64,000 nucleotides of DNA from Caldimicrobium sp. (GTDB taxonomy: Bacteria; Desulfobacterota; Thermodesulfobacteria; Thermodesulfobacteriales; Thermodesulfobacteriaceae), in assembly GCA_025060015.1 (NCBI GenBank), contig JANXDB010000054.1, positions 1 through 64,000 on the forward strand, written 5' to 3'. A program made the position numbers and the translations under genes. Positions 8,735 to 17,943 of the stretch are shown here, in pieces. Under the pieces are notes generated by a model. That model saw only the letters and a list, made by a program, of their open reading frames with translations. It had not been told where the DNA came from and did no database searches. Numbering within the stretch: position 1 is the first letter of the stretch; each line of letters begins with the position of its first letter.

Positions 8735-9814
8735 TCAGGAAAAAATTCTTTTGGTCTCTTCTATTATGAAAACTTCTGGCTTTGATGGACTTAGTTTTGC
8801 TAGATTTTCCCTCAGAGCATCAAGCCTCTGTGGTTCATTGAGGAGGCTTGTAATGGTTTTTATAAATTCCTCTTCTTTTATTTCTTCCTGTCTGAACATC
8901 AAGGCGGATGAGTTTTTAACGAGAACTTCCGCATTCCTCTCCTGATGTTGATGCGTGGCATGGGGAAAAGGAATGAGTATAGCCGGTTTTCTTAAGGCAA
9001 TAAGCTCTGCCAAGGTAGAAGCCCCGGCTCTGGAAATAACTAAATCAGCTTGCGCATAAGCCCATCCCATATCCTCAATAAAAGGATATACCCTTAGACG
9101 TCCTCTCTCCATCTCCCCAGGTAGAATCTTTTCATACCCAAGCCTAACCCTTTCAAAATCATCCAGTCCTGTCTGATGATATAAAAAAAGATCACTAATC
9201 TCTTTAAAGAGATGTGGAGCCATTTTTAACAAAAGATCGTTAATAGAAGCTGCTCCCAGACTTCCGCCTAAAACCAAAAGCCCCTTTCCGGGATGTATTC
9301 TATCCTTTGGCTTAAGAACTTCCCTTCTCACAGGTGTTCCAGAGATCATTACCTTTTTCTTTGGGAAGTAATTAATGCTTTCAGCAAAGCTCACAAAGAT
9401 TTTATCTACGAATCTACTTAGTAGTACATTAGCCCTTCCTGGAATAGCATTCTGTTCCTGCAAAACCGCCCTTATGCCAAGAGCTTTTCCTGCCAGTACC
9501 ACGGGAACTGAAACATAACCTCCTTCTGCCAAAATTACCGCTGGTTTAATCCTGTTAATCAACTTGAGGGATTTAAAAAAGGCTAACATTAGCTTACCCA
9601 TAGCCCGTAGTTTGGCTCCTAAGGATCTACCTATGAATCCCTCCACATCTAGCTCGAAGGTTGAAAAGGGTTTATCCTTAAGGATGAGTCTTTCTATCTT
9701 TCTCTTACCTGAGACGAAAAACACCTCTTCACCTCTACTTAATAGCTCCTCTGCTATAGCAATGCCAGGGAAAAGATGTCCACCAGTGCCTCCAGCCACT
9801 ATAAGCCACCTCAA
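8735..9814 (-). CDS. murG: UDP-GlcNAc:lipid I GlcNAc transferase MurG
   Basis: VAGGTGGHLFPGIAIAEEL, VISRAGASTLAELIALRKPAILIPFPHATHQHQERNA. Confidence 0.98.
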   Translation of the reverse strand: MRWLIVAGGTGGHLFPGIAIAEELLSRGEEVFFVSGKRKIERLILKDKPFSTFELDVEGFIGRSLGAKLRAMGKLMLAFFKSLKLINRIKPAVILAEGGYVSVPVVLAGKALGIRAVLQEQNAIPGRANVLLSRFVDKIFVSFAESINYFPKKKVMISGTPVRREVLKPKDRIHPGKGLLVLGGSLGAASINDLLLKMAPHLFKEISDLFLYHQTGLDDFERVRLGYEKILPGEMERGRLRVYPFIEDMGWAYAQADLVISRAGASTLAELIALRKPAILIPFPHATHQHQERNAEVLVKNSSALMFRQEEIKEEEFIKTITSLLNEPQRLDALRENLAKLSPSKPEVFIIEETKRIFS

Positions 9815-11205
9815 TGGAAAATCTCCCTTTCAGAGGTCTCTCCATAAAATTTAGGAGCGTATTTCAAAACCAGTTCTCTGAATACCTCACCTCTTTCCTG
9901 ATAATCTCTGAATTGATCATAACTTGAGCAGGCTGGAGAGAGCAAAACCACGTCCCCTGGCACAGAGACCTTTAACGCTATAGTCAAAGCCTGTGGAAGA
10001 TCCTCCACCACATAGGTTTCCACTAACTCTCCTAAATCTTCAAGGATGGTATATCTTGCTTCACCCATTAAGATAAGGGTTTTCACCTTTTCTTTAATAA
10101 GGTGACGCAGGGGAGAATAGGTAGATCCCTTGTGTCTTCCACCAAGGATCAAAATTATAGGTGGAGACAAACCCCTCAAAGCTTGCAAAGTGGCATCCAC
10201 GTTGGTAGCCTTTGAGTCATTCACAAAAGTTACCCCTCCGAAGGTTCCCACAGGTTCAAGTCTATGAGGAAAGCCGACAAATTCCTCGATCAACCTCTCA
10301 CAGGCTCTTCTATCAGCTCCCATAAGACGGCAGGCAAGTAGAGCACAGAGGAGATTTACTCTGTTATGCAATCCAAGAAGTCTAAAGGACCTAAGAGAGT
10401 AAACCTCCTCATCCTGCAAAAGCAAAATCGCCTTGTCTCCCTCTATAAAGGCCGATGAACCCTTTTCCCGTTTTTCCGAAAAAAAGAATGGCCTACCCTT
10501 AACAAGACTTTTAAAGGTCTCAAAATAGGGCTCCTTTAAGGGCAGTAGAGCAAAGTCCTTCTCACCCTGTTTTTCAAAGAGCCTATACTTGTAGTAAGCG
10601 TATTCATTCATACTGCTATATCTGTCTAAGTGATCGGGAGTTATATTAAGAAGAAGTCCTATTTTTGGAGAGAACTCTTCCACAGTTTCCAATTGAAAAC
10701 TTGAAACCTCTAACACCAACTTATCTACCTTAATGCCAGAGAGGATGTACTCTGATAGCGGAATCCCGTAATTGCCACCTGTAAAGACTTTAAAGCCCGC
10801 TAATTTTAGAAGTTCGGAAACCATGGCGGTAGTGGTTGTTTTCCCGTTAGTTCCAGTTATAGCAACTATGTTTTCCCTTTCATTCTCTCTTAGCAAGCGA
10901 AAGGCGAGTTCCAACTCGCCCCACAGAGGAATACCTTCTTTGAGAGCAGGTAAAAGGACATCTTTAGGCACACCAGGACTCGTCACTATTAAATCGGCTT
11001 TTTTCAAGGTGTCTGGCCTATGCCCACCTGTCTCAAAGACTACTCCCTGGACTTCCATAGAAGACAGGTAAGAGGGAGGTAGGTCTTCCCTGCCCTTACT
11101 CTCTGACACGATGACCTCTGCACCTTTGACGAGTAAAAGTCTAGTTGCTGCCTGGCCACTCTTACCAAAACCTATGACCACTACTCTTTTACCTCTGAGG
11201 TCCAT
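9811..11205 (-). CDS. murD: UDP-N-acetylmuramoylalanine--D-glutamate ligase
   Basis: MDLRGKRVVVIGFGKSGQAATRLL, VAITGTNGKTTTTAMV; start trimmed from the tracked ORF (11298), which runs into mraY. Confidence 0.97.
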   Translation of the reverse strand: MDLRGKRVVVIGFGKSGQAATRLLLVKGAEVIVSESKGREDLPPSYLSSMEVQGVVFETGGHRPDTLKKADLIVTSPGVPKDVLLPALKEGIPLWGELELAFRLLRENERENIVAITGTNGKTTTTAMVSELLKLAGFKVFTGGNYGIPLSEYILSGIKVDKLVLEVSSFQLETVEEFSPKIGLLLNITPDHLDRYSSMNEYAYYKYRLFEKQGEKDFALLPLKEPYFETFKSLVKGRPFFFSEKREKGSSAFIEGDKAILLLQDEEVYSLRSFRLLGLHNRVNLLCALLACRLMGADRRACERLIEEFVGFPHRLEPVGTFGGVTFVNDSKATNVDATLQALRGLSPPIILILGGRHKGSTYSPLRHLIKEKVKTLILMGEARYTILEDLGELVETYVVEDLPQALTIALKVSVPGDVVLLSPACSSYDQFRDYQERGEVFRELVLKYAPKFYGETSEREIFH

Positions 11206-11210
11206 AACCT

Positions 11211-12290
11211 TTAACGTATCTTCAGGGTGCTTAAGGCCAAAAGCCCACATATTATGGAAATAATCCAGAATCGAACTACAACCTTGTTTTCCTTCCAACC
11301 TTTAAGCTCAAAGTGATGATGAAGGGGAGCCATCCTGAAGATCCTCTTACCTCCCGTTAGTTTAAAATAGCCCACCTGAAGCATAACCGAAAAAGCTTCC
11401 ATCACAAAAACTGCTCCTGCTATGACCAGTAAAAACTCCTGCTTTATCATCACTGCAATTGCCCCCATTATCCCACCCAAGGAAAGAGACCCCACATCAC
11501 CCATGAAGACCTCAGCAGGGTGAGAATTGTACCATAAAAAACCAAGTCCTGCCCCTCCAAGGATGGCACACACTATAGTCAATTCACCTGCATAAGGCAC
11601 ATAGGGAATATATAAATACTGGGCAAACTTTATATGACCCGTCACATAGGACAAAACAGTGTAAACCCCTGCTACTACACAAAAAGGCACTATGGCAAGT
11701 CCATCGAGACCATCGGTGAGATTGACCCCATTAGAGCTTCCAATTAAAACGATCCCAGCAAAAAAGAGATAAAAGATCCCTAAGTCAAGAACTATCCTCT
11801 TAAAAAATGGAAGATTCAAGGTGGTACTAAAATTTAGAATATGAAAAAGAATGAGATAAAAGATAAGAACAGCCAAAAACTGCAGTATCAACTTTTCTCT
11901 GGCTTTAAGACCGAGATTTTTACCTCTCTTGAGCTTGAGATAGTCATCTAAGAACCCTATAAAGCCAAAGGCAAGGAAGGTAAAAAGAGCTAACCACACA
12001 AAGGGATTGAAAAGATTGCACCAGAGCAGGGTTGAGACTGTCACCCCAAAGATGATCACCACTCCGCCCATGGTAGGTGTTCCAGTTTTAGCATGATGAT
12101 GAGCTGGACCCTCCTCCCTAATAATCTGACCAAACTGTCTACTTCTCATGAACCTGATAAAATAAGGCATGGTGAAATAAACCAAAAGGAAAGCCGTAAT
12201 AGATCCATAAATCATACGAAAGGTGATGTATTTGAAAACGTTGAAAAGGGTTATCCATTCACTCAACGGATAAAATAGATGATAAAACAT
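11211..12290 (-). CDS. mraY: Phospho-N-acetylmuramoyl-pentapeptide transferase
   Basis: GTPTMGGVVI, NGVNLTDGLDGLA, FMGDVGSLSLGG, MAPLHHHFELKGW. Confidence 0.98.
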   Translation of the reverse strand: MFYHLFYPLSEWITLFNVFKYITFRMIYGSITAFLLVYFTMPYFIRFMRSRQFGQIIREEGPAHHHAKTGTPTMGGVVIIFGVTVSTLLWCNLFNPFVWLALFTFLAFGFIGFLDDYLKLKRGKNLGLKAREKLILQFLAVLIFYLILFHILNFSTTLNLPFFKRIVLDLGIFYLFFAGIVLIGSSNGVNLTDGLDGLAIVPFCVVAGVYTVLSYVTGHIKFAQYLYIPYVPYAGELTIVCAILGGAGLGFLWYNSHPAEVFMGDVGSLSLGGIMGAIAVMIKQEFLLVIAGAVFVMEAFSVMLQVGYFKLTGGKRIFRMAPLHHHFELKGWKENKVVVRFWIISIICGLLALSTLKIR

Positions 12291-12291
12291 C

Positions 12292-13686
12292 CTAGGCCAT
12301 TCCTTTTAAAAGCTTTTCTACAATCCTTTCCATCCTGAGGGATCGAGATCCCTTTATATACACTAAGGCCTTTTTTGTGGGAATTGTGGCCTTTTCTAAA
12401 AAATCCTCAACCCTTTTATATATGTTAAAGGATTTGCCGGAAGATTTATAGCCCTCTGCATAATGTTCAGCCATATCTCCTATAAATATAGCCCTATCCA
12501 CAACGAAACCTGCTAACTCTCCTATTTCCCTGTGATACCTTGGTGCTTCTTCGCCAAGTTCCTTCATATCACCCAAGATCAGGATCTTTTCTCCTGAAGC
12601 CATATCCACATCAGACAGCCAGTTGAGAGCCGCAGTAACAGAGCCAGGATTGGCATTGTAGGTATCATCAACGAGAATGATATCTCCAAGCTGATAGATC
12701 TTACTTCGAACTAATAGGGGACTTACTGAGGAGAGGGTTTCAAGGAGGGTTTCCATGGCCAAACCCGTAGCCACGCCTATAGCTAAGGCCCCTAAGAGAT
12801 TCAGTATATTGTGTTTGCCAGAGAGTGGAACTTGCCATTCATAGTGCTTTCCCTCGTACTCAAGCAAGACCTTTGAACCCTCAGGCAGTGAATTAATACC
12901 AAGCAACCTCAGATCTGCCCCGAGATCCTCTCCGTAGGAGATCTTTCTCTGAGGAAACCTCTGGGCACGATTTCTTAAAAGAGGCTGATCATAAAAGTAA
13001 ATTATGGTCCCCGATGGATCCGTCCTCTCAAATAGTGATACCTTCTCCTCCAGAACTCCCTCTAAGGTGCCTAGTCCCTCCAGATGAGCTGGATAGATAC
13101 AGGTAATAAGAGAAATTTCTGGTTGCACAATTTCAGCAAGCCTTCCGATCTCTCCTTTCTCACTGGTCCCAACCTCTAAAATAGCCCACTCTGGTTTATC
13201 GGTGAAGCTAAGTAAACTTAGGGGCACACCTATTAGGTTATTGTAATTTGCCTCGTTTTTTCTTACTCTGTAAAAATTGGAAAGAAGGGTGTAGGTTAAC
13301 TCTTTGGTTGTGGTTTTTCCGCAGGAACCAGTAATGGCAATAACTCTGAAACTCTCTCTTACACGAAAGAACTGAGCCAAATCACCAAGGGCTCTTATGG
13401 TATCCTTGACGAGTATGACTGATAATTCCTGGGGTAGTTCCTCGAGTTTAAGATCCTCAGGTATACGATGAAAGACCAGGCCACCTGCTCCTTTTTCTAT
13501 GGCCTCTTTCCAAAAGGTGTGACCATCAAAGTTTCTTCCCTTTAAGGCAAAGAACAGAAATTCTGGCTCTAAAAGTCTAGTATCCGTGCAAATTCCTTTA
13601 AAGGTGACTCCCATGTCTCCGTTAATCAGGATTCCTGAAGTAGCCTTTACTATATCCTCAGTGCTGAAGGGACTTATGACAAGCAT
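12292..13686 (-). CDS. murF: UDP-MurNAc-tripeptide--D-Ala-D-Ala ligase
   Basis: AITGSCGKTTTKEL, DDTYNANPGSVTAAL. Confidence 0.96.
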   Translation of the reverse strand: MLVISPFSTEDIVKATSGILINGDMGVTFKGICTDTRLLEPEFLFFALKGRNFDGHTFWKEAIEKGAGGLVFHRIPEDLKLEELPQELSVILVKDTIRALGDLAQFFRVRESFRVIAITGSCGKTTTKELTYTLLSNFYRVRKNEANYNNLIGVPLSLLSFTDKPEWAILEVGTSEKGEIGRLAEIVQPEISLITCIYPAHLEGLGTLEGVLEEKVSLFERTDPSGTIIYFYDQPLLRNRAQRFPQRKISYGEDLGADLRLLGINSLPEGSKVLLEYEGKHYEWQVPLSGKHNILNLLGALAIGVATGLAMETLLETLSSVSPLLVRSKIYQLGDIILVDDTYNANPGSVTAALNWLSDVDMASGEKILILGDMKELGEEAPRYHREIGELAGFVVDRAIFIGDMAEHYAEGYKSSGKSFNIYKRVEDFLEKATIPTKKALVYIKGSRSLRMERIVEKLLKGMA

Positions 13687-15162
13687 CTACGTTACTCCTG
13701 AAGATCTCAGTATTTTTCTTATCTCCTCTTGATCGGAAAAGGGATATCTTATCCCTTCGATCTCCTGATATCTTTCGTGTCCCTTCCCTGCAACAAGCAG
13801 TATATCTCCGTCCCGTAACATTTCTATAGCAAAGGCCAGGGCTTCTCTCCTATCCGGAAGGCAAAAGCAGGGTTTACTTCCGTTCATACCACCCTTGATC
13901 TCATCAATGATCTTAACTGGATCTTCAAAGCGTGGGTTATCCGATGTAAGGATGACTACATCGCTAAGCCTTTGAGCAACCTCACCCATAAGAGGTCTCT
14001 TTCCTGGATCTCTGTTGCCACCACAGCCAAAAAGCACTATCAATCTTTCTCCCTTCAAAGGCAAAAGACCCCTTATAGCATTTTCCAGGGCTTCAGGAGT
14101 GTGAGCATAATCAACGAAAATCAAGGCCTCTCCCTTTTTGCCACAGAGCTCAAGTCTACCAGGAGGATTGGACAGATGACGTAGTGCCTCCAAAACCTCC
14201 TCCAATTTCAATTCTAAAGCCAGCGCACATCCTAATAGTGTGGCAACATTTTTGGCCTGGTAGTCTCCAAAGAGTTTGGTCTCAACCTGATAAATCTTAT
14301 CATAGACCCTTATGTGCAATTTCAAACCAGGAGTTCTATCGATGATTTTTGCATCGATACCCCCGTTGTTTACCACTAAGAGGTCTCTCTTAGGCACAAA
14401 TCCATCCTTTAACAGCTCTCCTGCAAGCCTTCGACCGTAATCACTCTCATAGGATATAACCGCCCTTCCCCTGTCTCCAAGATAGTGGGTAAAGAGTTTC
14501 TTCTTTGAAAGATAGTAACTTTCCATATCTCCATGATAGTCCAGGTGATCCCTTGATAGGTTAGTGAAGGCAGAGACCTTGAATTTGAGACCAAAGATTC
14601 TATCCTGGTCTAGTGCATGGGAGGACACTTCCATGACTATAAATGCAAGGGAGAGCTCTCTTGCCCTTTTCAAGAGGGGGGCAAGACTAAAAATTGAGGG
14701 TGTTGTCTCCAGAGCCTCCGCTACGGAGCCAACTTCATAAAATAAAGTTCCAATGTAACCTGTGGGATAGCCCAGGAAATTCAATAACTCTTTTAAAAAA
14801 AAACTCACTGAGGATTTACCATTGGTCCCAGTAATACCTAACAGATTAAGATCTCTCTCGGGATTATCCAAAAACTTTAGAAGGATCCTACTTCCACACC
14901 TAAGTGGATCCTTAACCTGGACTTGAGCGACTTTGTAGATATCTTCGGGGGAAGTCTCCCGCAAAATGGCAACAGCTCCCCTTTCTATGGCAAGGGGGAT
15001 AAAGGCTTCTCCATGTTGTTTAGTTCCCCTTCTTGCCACAAAAAGATAGCCAGGCCTAACCTCCTGAGCTTTGTCGGTTACACCGGTGATCAAGAGATCA
15101 TCTTTGAGGTTTAAGGTAGATAAAAGGTGCTCCCCCTCCAAAATGGTTGTAAGTTTTTTCAT
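13687..15162 (-). CDS. murE: UDP-MurNAc-L-Ala-D-Glu ligase MurE
   Basis: GITGTNGKSSVSFFL, VDYAHTPEALENAI, GCGGNRDPGKRPLMGEVA, TSDNPR. Confidence 0.97.
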   Translation of the reverse strand: MKKLTTILEGEHLLSTLNLKDDLLITGVTDKAQEVRPGYLFVARRGTKQHGEAFIPLAIERGAVAILRETSPEDIYKVAQVQVKDPLRCGSRILLKFLDNPERDLNLLGITGTNGKSSVSFFLKELLNFLGYPTGYIGTLFYEVGSVAEALETTPSIFSLAPLLKRARELSLAFIVMEVSSHALDQDRIFGLKFKVSAFTNLSRDHLDYHGDMESYYLSKKKLFTHYLGDRGRAVISYESDYGRRLAGELLKDGFVPKRDLLVVNNGGIDAKIIDRTPGLKLHIRVYDKIYQVETKLFGDYQAKNVATLLGCALALELKLEEVLEALRHLSNPPGRLELCGKKGEALIFVDYAHTPEALENAIRGLLPLKGERLIVLFGCGGNRDPGKRPLMGEVAQRLSDVVILTSDNPRFEDPVKIIDEIKGGMNGSKPCFCLPDRREALAFAIEMLRDGDILLVAGKGHERYQEIEGIRYPFSDQEEIRKILRSSGVT

Positions 15163-16169
15163 GGTTTTATCATAAGGTTTACAAGATGATCATGTTCTTT
15201 CTTAAGCCTTTGCCAGAAAGGCTCCTCATCCTTCTCTTCTGATGGCAGATACCCTGATAACACCAAGAGGTAATCATCTTTAGTAATGAAAGAGAGCCAC
15301 CTTTTATTATGAGATAAATATAAGTAGAGATTCTCTCTCTCCAAGGTCAGTCTATCACATAGTTTTTCTTTGAGAGGCGTTAAAGTAGGATTAATAATCT
15401 TACCACAATCCTCCTCTAAAAAGGATTGAACTATGTGTAAGGGAGTTAAGCGAAGAAAGTTTCCCTCCTTTTTATACTCAGCCTTACCTAACTCCCACAA
15501 TGTCTCCTTAGGTACCTTATTGAGGATATTTTCACGGATCACTAAAGGCTCCATAAGAAAAACCTTTTCATCTATGCTATAAAAGGCTAACAGCTCTCCG
15601 GTTTCTCTTTTGAAAATAGCAACATCAGTGGGAAAGTTTGGTCCCCACTTTCGGGCATAATTATAAATCCTTTTGCAGAGATTTAAATCAAGGGAGGTAC
15701 TCTTGCTATCTATTCCTTTTAATTCCTTATTAAAAGCCTTCTCTAAACCCGAGAGACCCTCGCCTCCCAAGGTAGAGCCAATTAGAGCCCGCATTTCAGG
15801 ATAAAGAACCTTCCGTCTAATCTCACCTTTTATAATCACATTCTTTACATTCTGAAGTTTATAAACTTCATCCTGTGTTAACCCTTCAGAAATAAGTAAA
15901 AGCCCTTTCTTGGGTAATTCTAACGTCTCCTGTATATAAGGCTTCACCTCATCGGGTACATCTTTTCCAAAAAGAGATTTACCTTTCATTAATAGATAGG
16001 CCTGAAAATTTTCCTTGTTTATAACCAATGGTTCTCCATAACGATCTAAGAGATATCCTCTTTTTGTTTCCTTAAAGTAGGAACTGCTTCCCTTAGAAAT
16101 GTTAAAAATCAGAGTGAAGAAAACAAGAAAAATGGCAAATAAAAGACAGATGTTAGACATATATCTCAT
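15159..16169 (-). CDS. FtsI/PBP2b-like protein lacking the transpeptidase core (apparent pseudoenzyme)
   Basis: ftsI position; RGYLLDRYGEPLV, RKVLYPEMRALIGSTLGGEGLSGLEKAFNKELKG, TSLDLNLCKRIYNYA, FKRETGELLAFYS, then directly LRLTPLHIVQSF; no transpeptidase SxxK or KTG motif in the expected context. Confidence 0.75.
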   Translation of the reverse strand: MRYMSNICLLFAIFLVFFTLIFNISKGSSSYFKETKRGYLLDRYGEPLVINKENFQAYLLMKGKSLFGKDVPDEVKPYIQETLELPKKGLLLISEGLTQDEVYKLQNVKNVIIKGEIRRKVLYPEMRALIGSTLGGEGLSGLEKAFNKELKGIDSKSTSLDLNLCKRIYNYARKWGPNFPTDVAIFKRETGELLAFYSIDEKVFLMEPLVIRENILNKVPKETLWELGKAEYKKEGNFLRLTPLHIVQSFLEEDCGKIINPTLTPLKEKLCDRLTLERENLYLYLSHNKRWLSFITKDDYLLVLSGYLPSEEKDEEPFWQRLKKEHDHLVNLMIKP

Positions 16170-16510
16170 CTCAGCCTAATATAGTCCTGCTCTTGAGGTG
16201 CTCTTAAACCTAAAGTTTTTGCCTTTTCCAGAATCACCTCTCTTGATGTAAGTCTATTTAATTCCTTTTCTAACTGAACCTTTTCAAGTCCTAAAGCCCT
16301 TTTTTCAAATTTGATCTTGAAATATACCAAGGTCTCGTATGCTACTGCCACACTTAATACCAGAAATACCACTGCAAGAACCGTTAACAACAGATTTTCA
16401 CCCCACTCAAAGATTTTATCCTTGAGGGAAACCTTCTCAGTCTCTCTATCTTTCTTGACCTGATAGCTATAATTTACGGTGGGCCTCACGGTGAATACCT
16501 TTCCACTCAT
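16166..16510 (-). CDS. ftsL: FtsL-like septum protein
   Basis: Small single-TM protein with coiled coil between rsmH and the ftsI-like gene; start set at MSGKVF. Confidence 0.7.
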   Translation of the reverse strand: MSGKVFTVRPTVNYSYQVKKDRETEKVSLKDKIFEWGENLLLTVLAVVFLVLSVAVAYETLVYFKIKFEKRALGLEKVQLEKELNRLTSREVILEKAKTLGLRAPQEQDYIRLR

Positions 16511-16511
16511 T

Positions 16512-17378
16512 TTAAGACCTCCTCTCGGCAACTCTTAATTTTGCACTTCTTGCTCGAGGATTTTCCCTTATTTCCTCTAAGGAGGGTCTCACAGGCTTTT
16601 TTGTAAGGACTAATAATCTCTCGTCCTCTTTGAAAGTCCTTTTTACCATCCTGTCCTCCAGAGAGTGAAAGGATATCACTGCCAATCTCCCACCAGACCT
16701 TAAAACCTCTGGTATCTCCCTTAAGGCCCTTTCCAGATTCTCTAACTCATGATTGACTTCTATTCTGATTGCCTGAAAAACCAGTGCTAATAGATCTTTT
16801 TCCTTTTTCTTTGAGGGATGATAGAAATCTCTTACCACAGATACAAGATCAAAGGTCTTAGCTAAAGGTTTTTTCTTTCTAACAGAGCATATATATTTTG
16901 CAAAACTGCTAGCCCTTGGCACCTCTCCTCTTTTCAAAATCTCACCTAGTTCCTTTTCAGATGACCTGTTTAACAAATCCTCAGCAGTTAACTTTAACTC
17001 CAAGCTCATCCTCATATCCAGGGGCTCATCTTTCTGAAAGCTAAATCCCCTTCCAGATCTCTCAATTAAAAAAGAAGAAAGGCCAAGATCGAGCAACACT
17101 CCATCGGCCAATAGTCTCTCCCTTTGCAAGACCTCTTTTATGTAAACAAAGCTTATTGGAAATACCTGCAGATTGTCCCCATACTCCTTTAATCTTTCAG
17201 AAACAACCTCCAAAGAGTCTTCATTCCATTCAAAGGCATATACCTTAGCACCTCTCTTGAGAAACGCCTCGGTGTGTCCCCCCATACCCAGGGTTCCATC
17301 TACGATCAAGCTTCCCCTCTCAACCCTTAACCACTCCAATACCTCAAGTAGCAGAACAGGCTTATGAAGAACCAGATC
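16512..17378 (-). CDS. rsmH: 16S rRNA m4C1402 methyltransferase RsmH (5' end uncertain, non-canonical start)
   Basis: VDGTLGMGGHTEAFL, VISFHSLEDRMVKRTF; the in-frame upstream codons LVLHKPVLLLEV match the conserved RsmH N-terminus, but the first canonical-type start in the track is TTG at 17339. Confidence 0.9.
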   Translation of the reverse strand, partial: DLVLHKPVLLLEVLEWLRVERGSLIVDGTLGMGGHTEAFLKRGAKVYAFEWNEDSLEVVSERLKEYGDNLQVFPISFVYIKEVLQRERLLADGVLLDLGLSSFLIERSGRGFSFQKDEPLDMRMSLELKLTAEDLLNRSSEKELGEILKRGEVPRASSFAKYICSVRKKKPLAKTFDLVSVVRDFYHPSKKKEKDLLALVFQAIRIEVNHELENLERALREIPEVLRSGGRLAVISFHSLEDRMVKRTFKEDERLLVLTKKPVRPSLEEIRENPRARSAKLRVAERRS

Positions 17379-17829
17379 TATTTTCCTCTGCCAAATAGGG
17401 ATGAATTACTCCAAGGATTGCCTCAAAAGAGTCCTTTATCCCTTTAAAGCGTTCTTCAAGCACTTGTGGGTTCCAGATTTCAAAGTAGGTAAGCATACCA
17501 AGAAGAATAACTTCCCTATCTAATTTAATCTCCGACCTTAAAGACTGTGGAAGAAGAAGCCTTCCTTGTTTATCAGGCTCCACTTCTTCCGCAGAACCAA
17601 GAAAGTACCTCAAAAATTCCCTTCCTTCCTTAATGGTAAAAGGAATTTTAAGAAGGGCCTCTTCCATTTTTTTCCACTCCACTACTGGATAAACTACTAA
17701 ACACTCAGGAATATTGGTTACAACAAGAGATTCCGTTCCATACCTTACCCTTAAGACCTCTCTAAACTTGGAAGGGAGACTTATCCTTCCCTTTTCATCT
17801 ATGGAATGTCTGAATCTACCTCTGAACAT
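17362..17829 (-). CDS. mraZ: Transcriptional regulator MraZ
   Basis: MFRGRFRHSIDEKGRISLPSKFREVL, DKQGRLLLPQSLR. Confidence 0.97.
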   Translation of the reverse strand: MFRGRFRHSIDEKGRISLPSKFREVLRVRYGTESLVVTNIPECLVVYPVVEWKKMEEALLKIPFTIKEGREFLRYFLGSAEEVEPDKQGRLLLPQSLRSEIKLDREVILLGMLTYFEIWNPQVLEERFKGIKDSFEAILGVIHPYLAEENRSGSS

Positions 17830-17834
17830 TTCTT

Positions 17835-17858
17835 CCACTTTCTTCCACTTTATACCAC
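17835..17858 (-). promoter_or_regulatory. MraZ-box-like direct repeats: three GTGG units at 10-bp spacing
   Basis: Minus strand GTGGTATAAAGTGGAAGAAAGTGG immediately upstream of the mraZ ATG. Confidence 0.75.
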
Positions 17859-17943
17859 ATGATAATATTTTACCTAATGAAAAAAGTCAAGGGGGAAAAT
17901 GAACCCCCTTTTTGCGATAATAAATTAGTTTGTAAAGAGAGGA

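Noticed and set aside
11206-11298. Extended N-terminus of the murD ORF (MEGKQGCSSILDYFHNMWAFG...)
   Set aside because: Lies antiframe within the mraY 3' end; the MurD family start is MDLRGKRVVVIGFGKSG.
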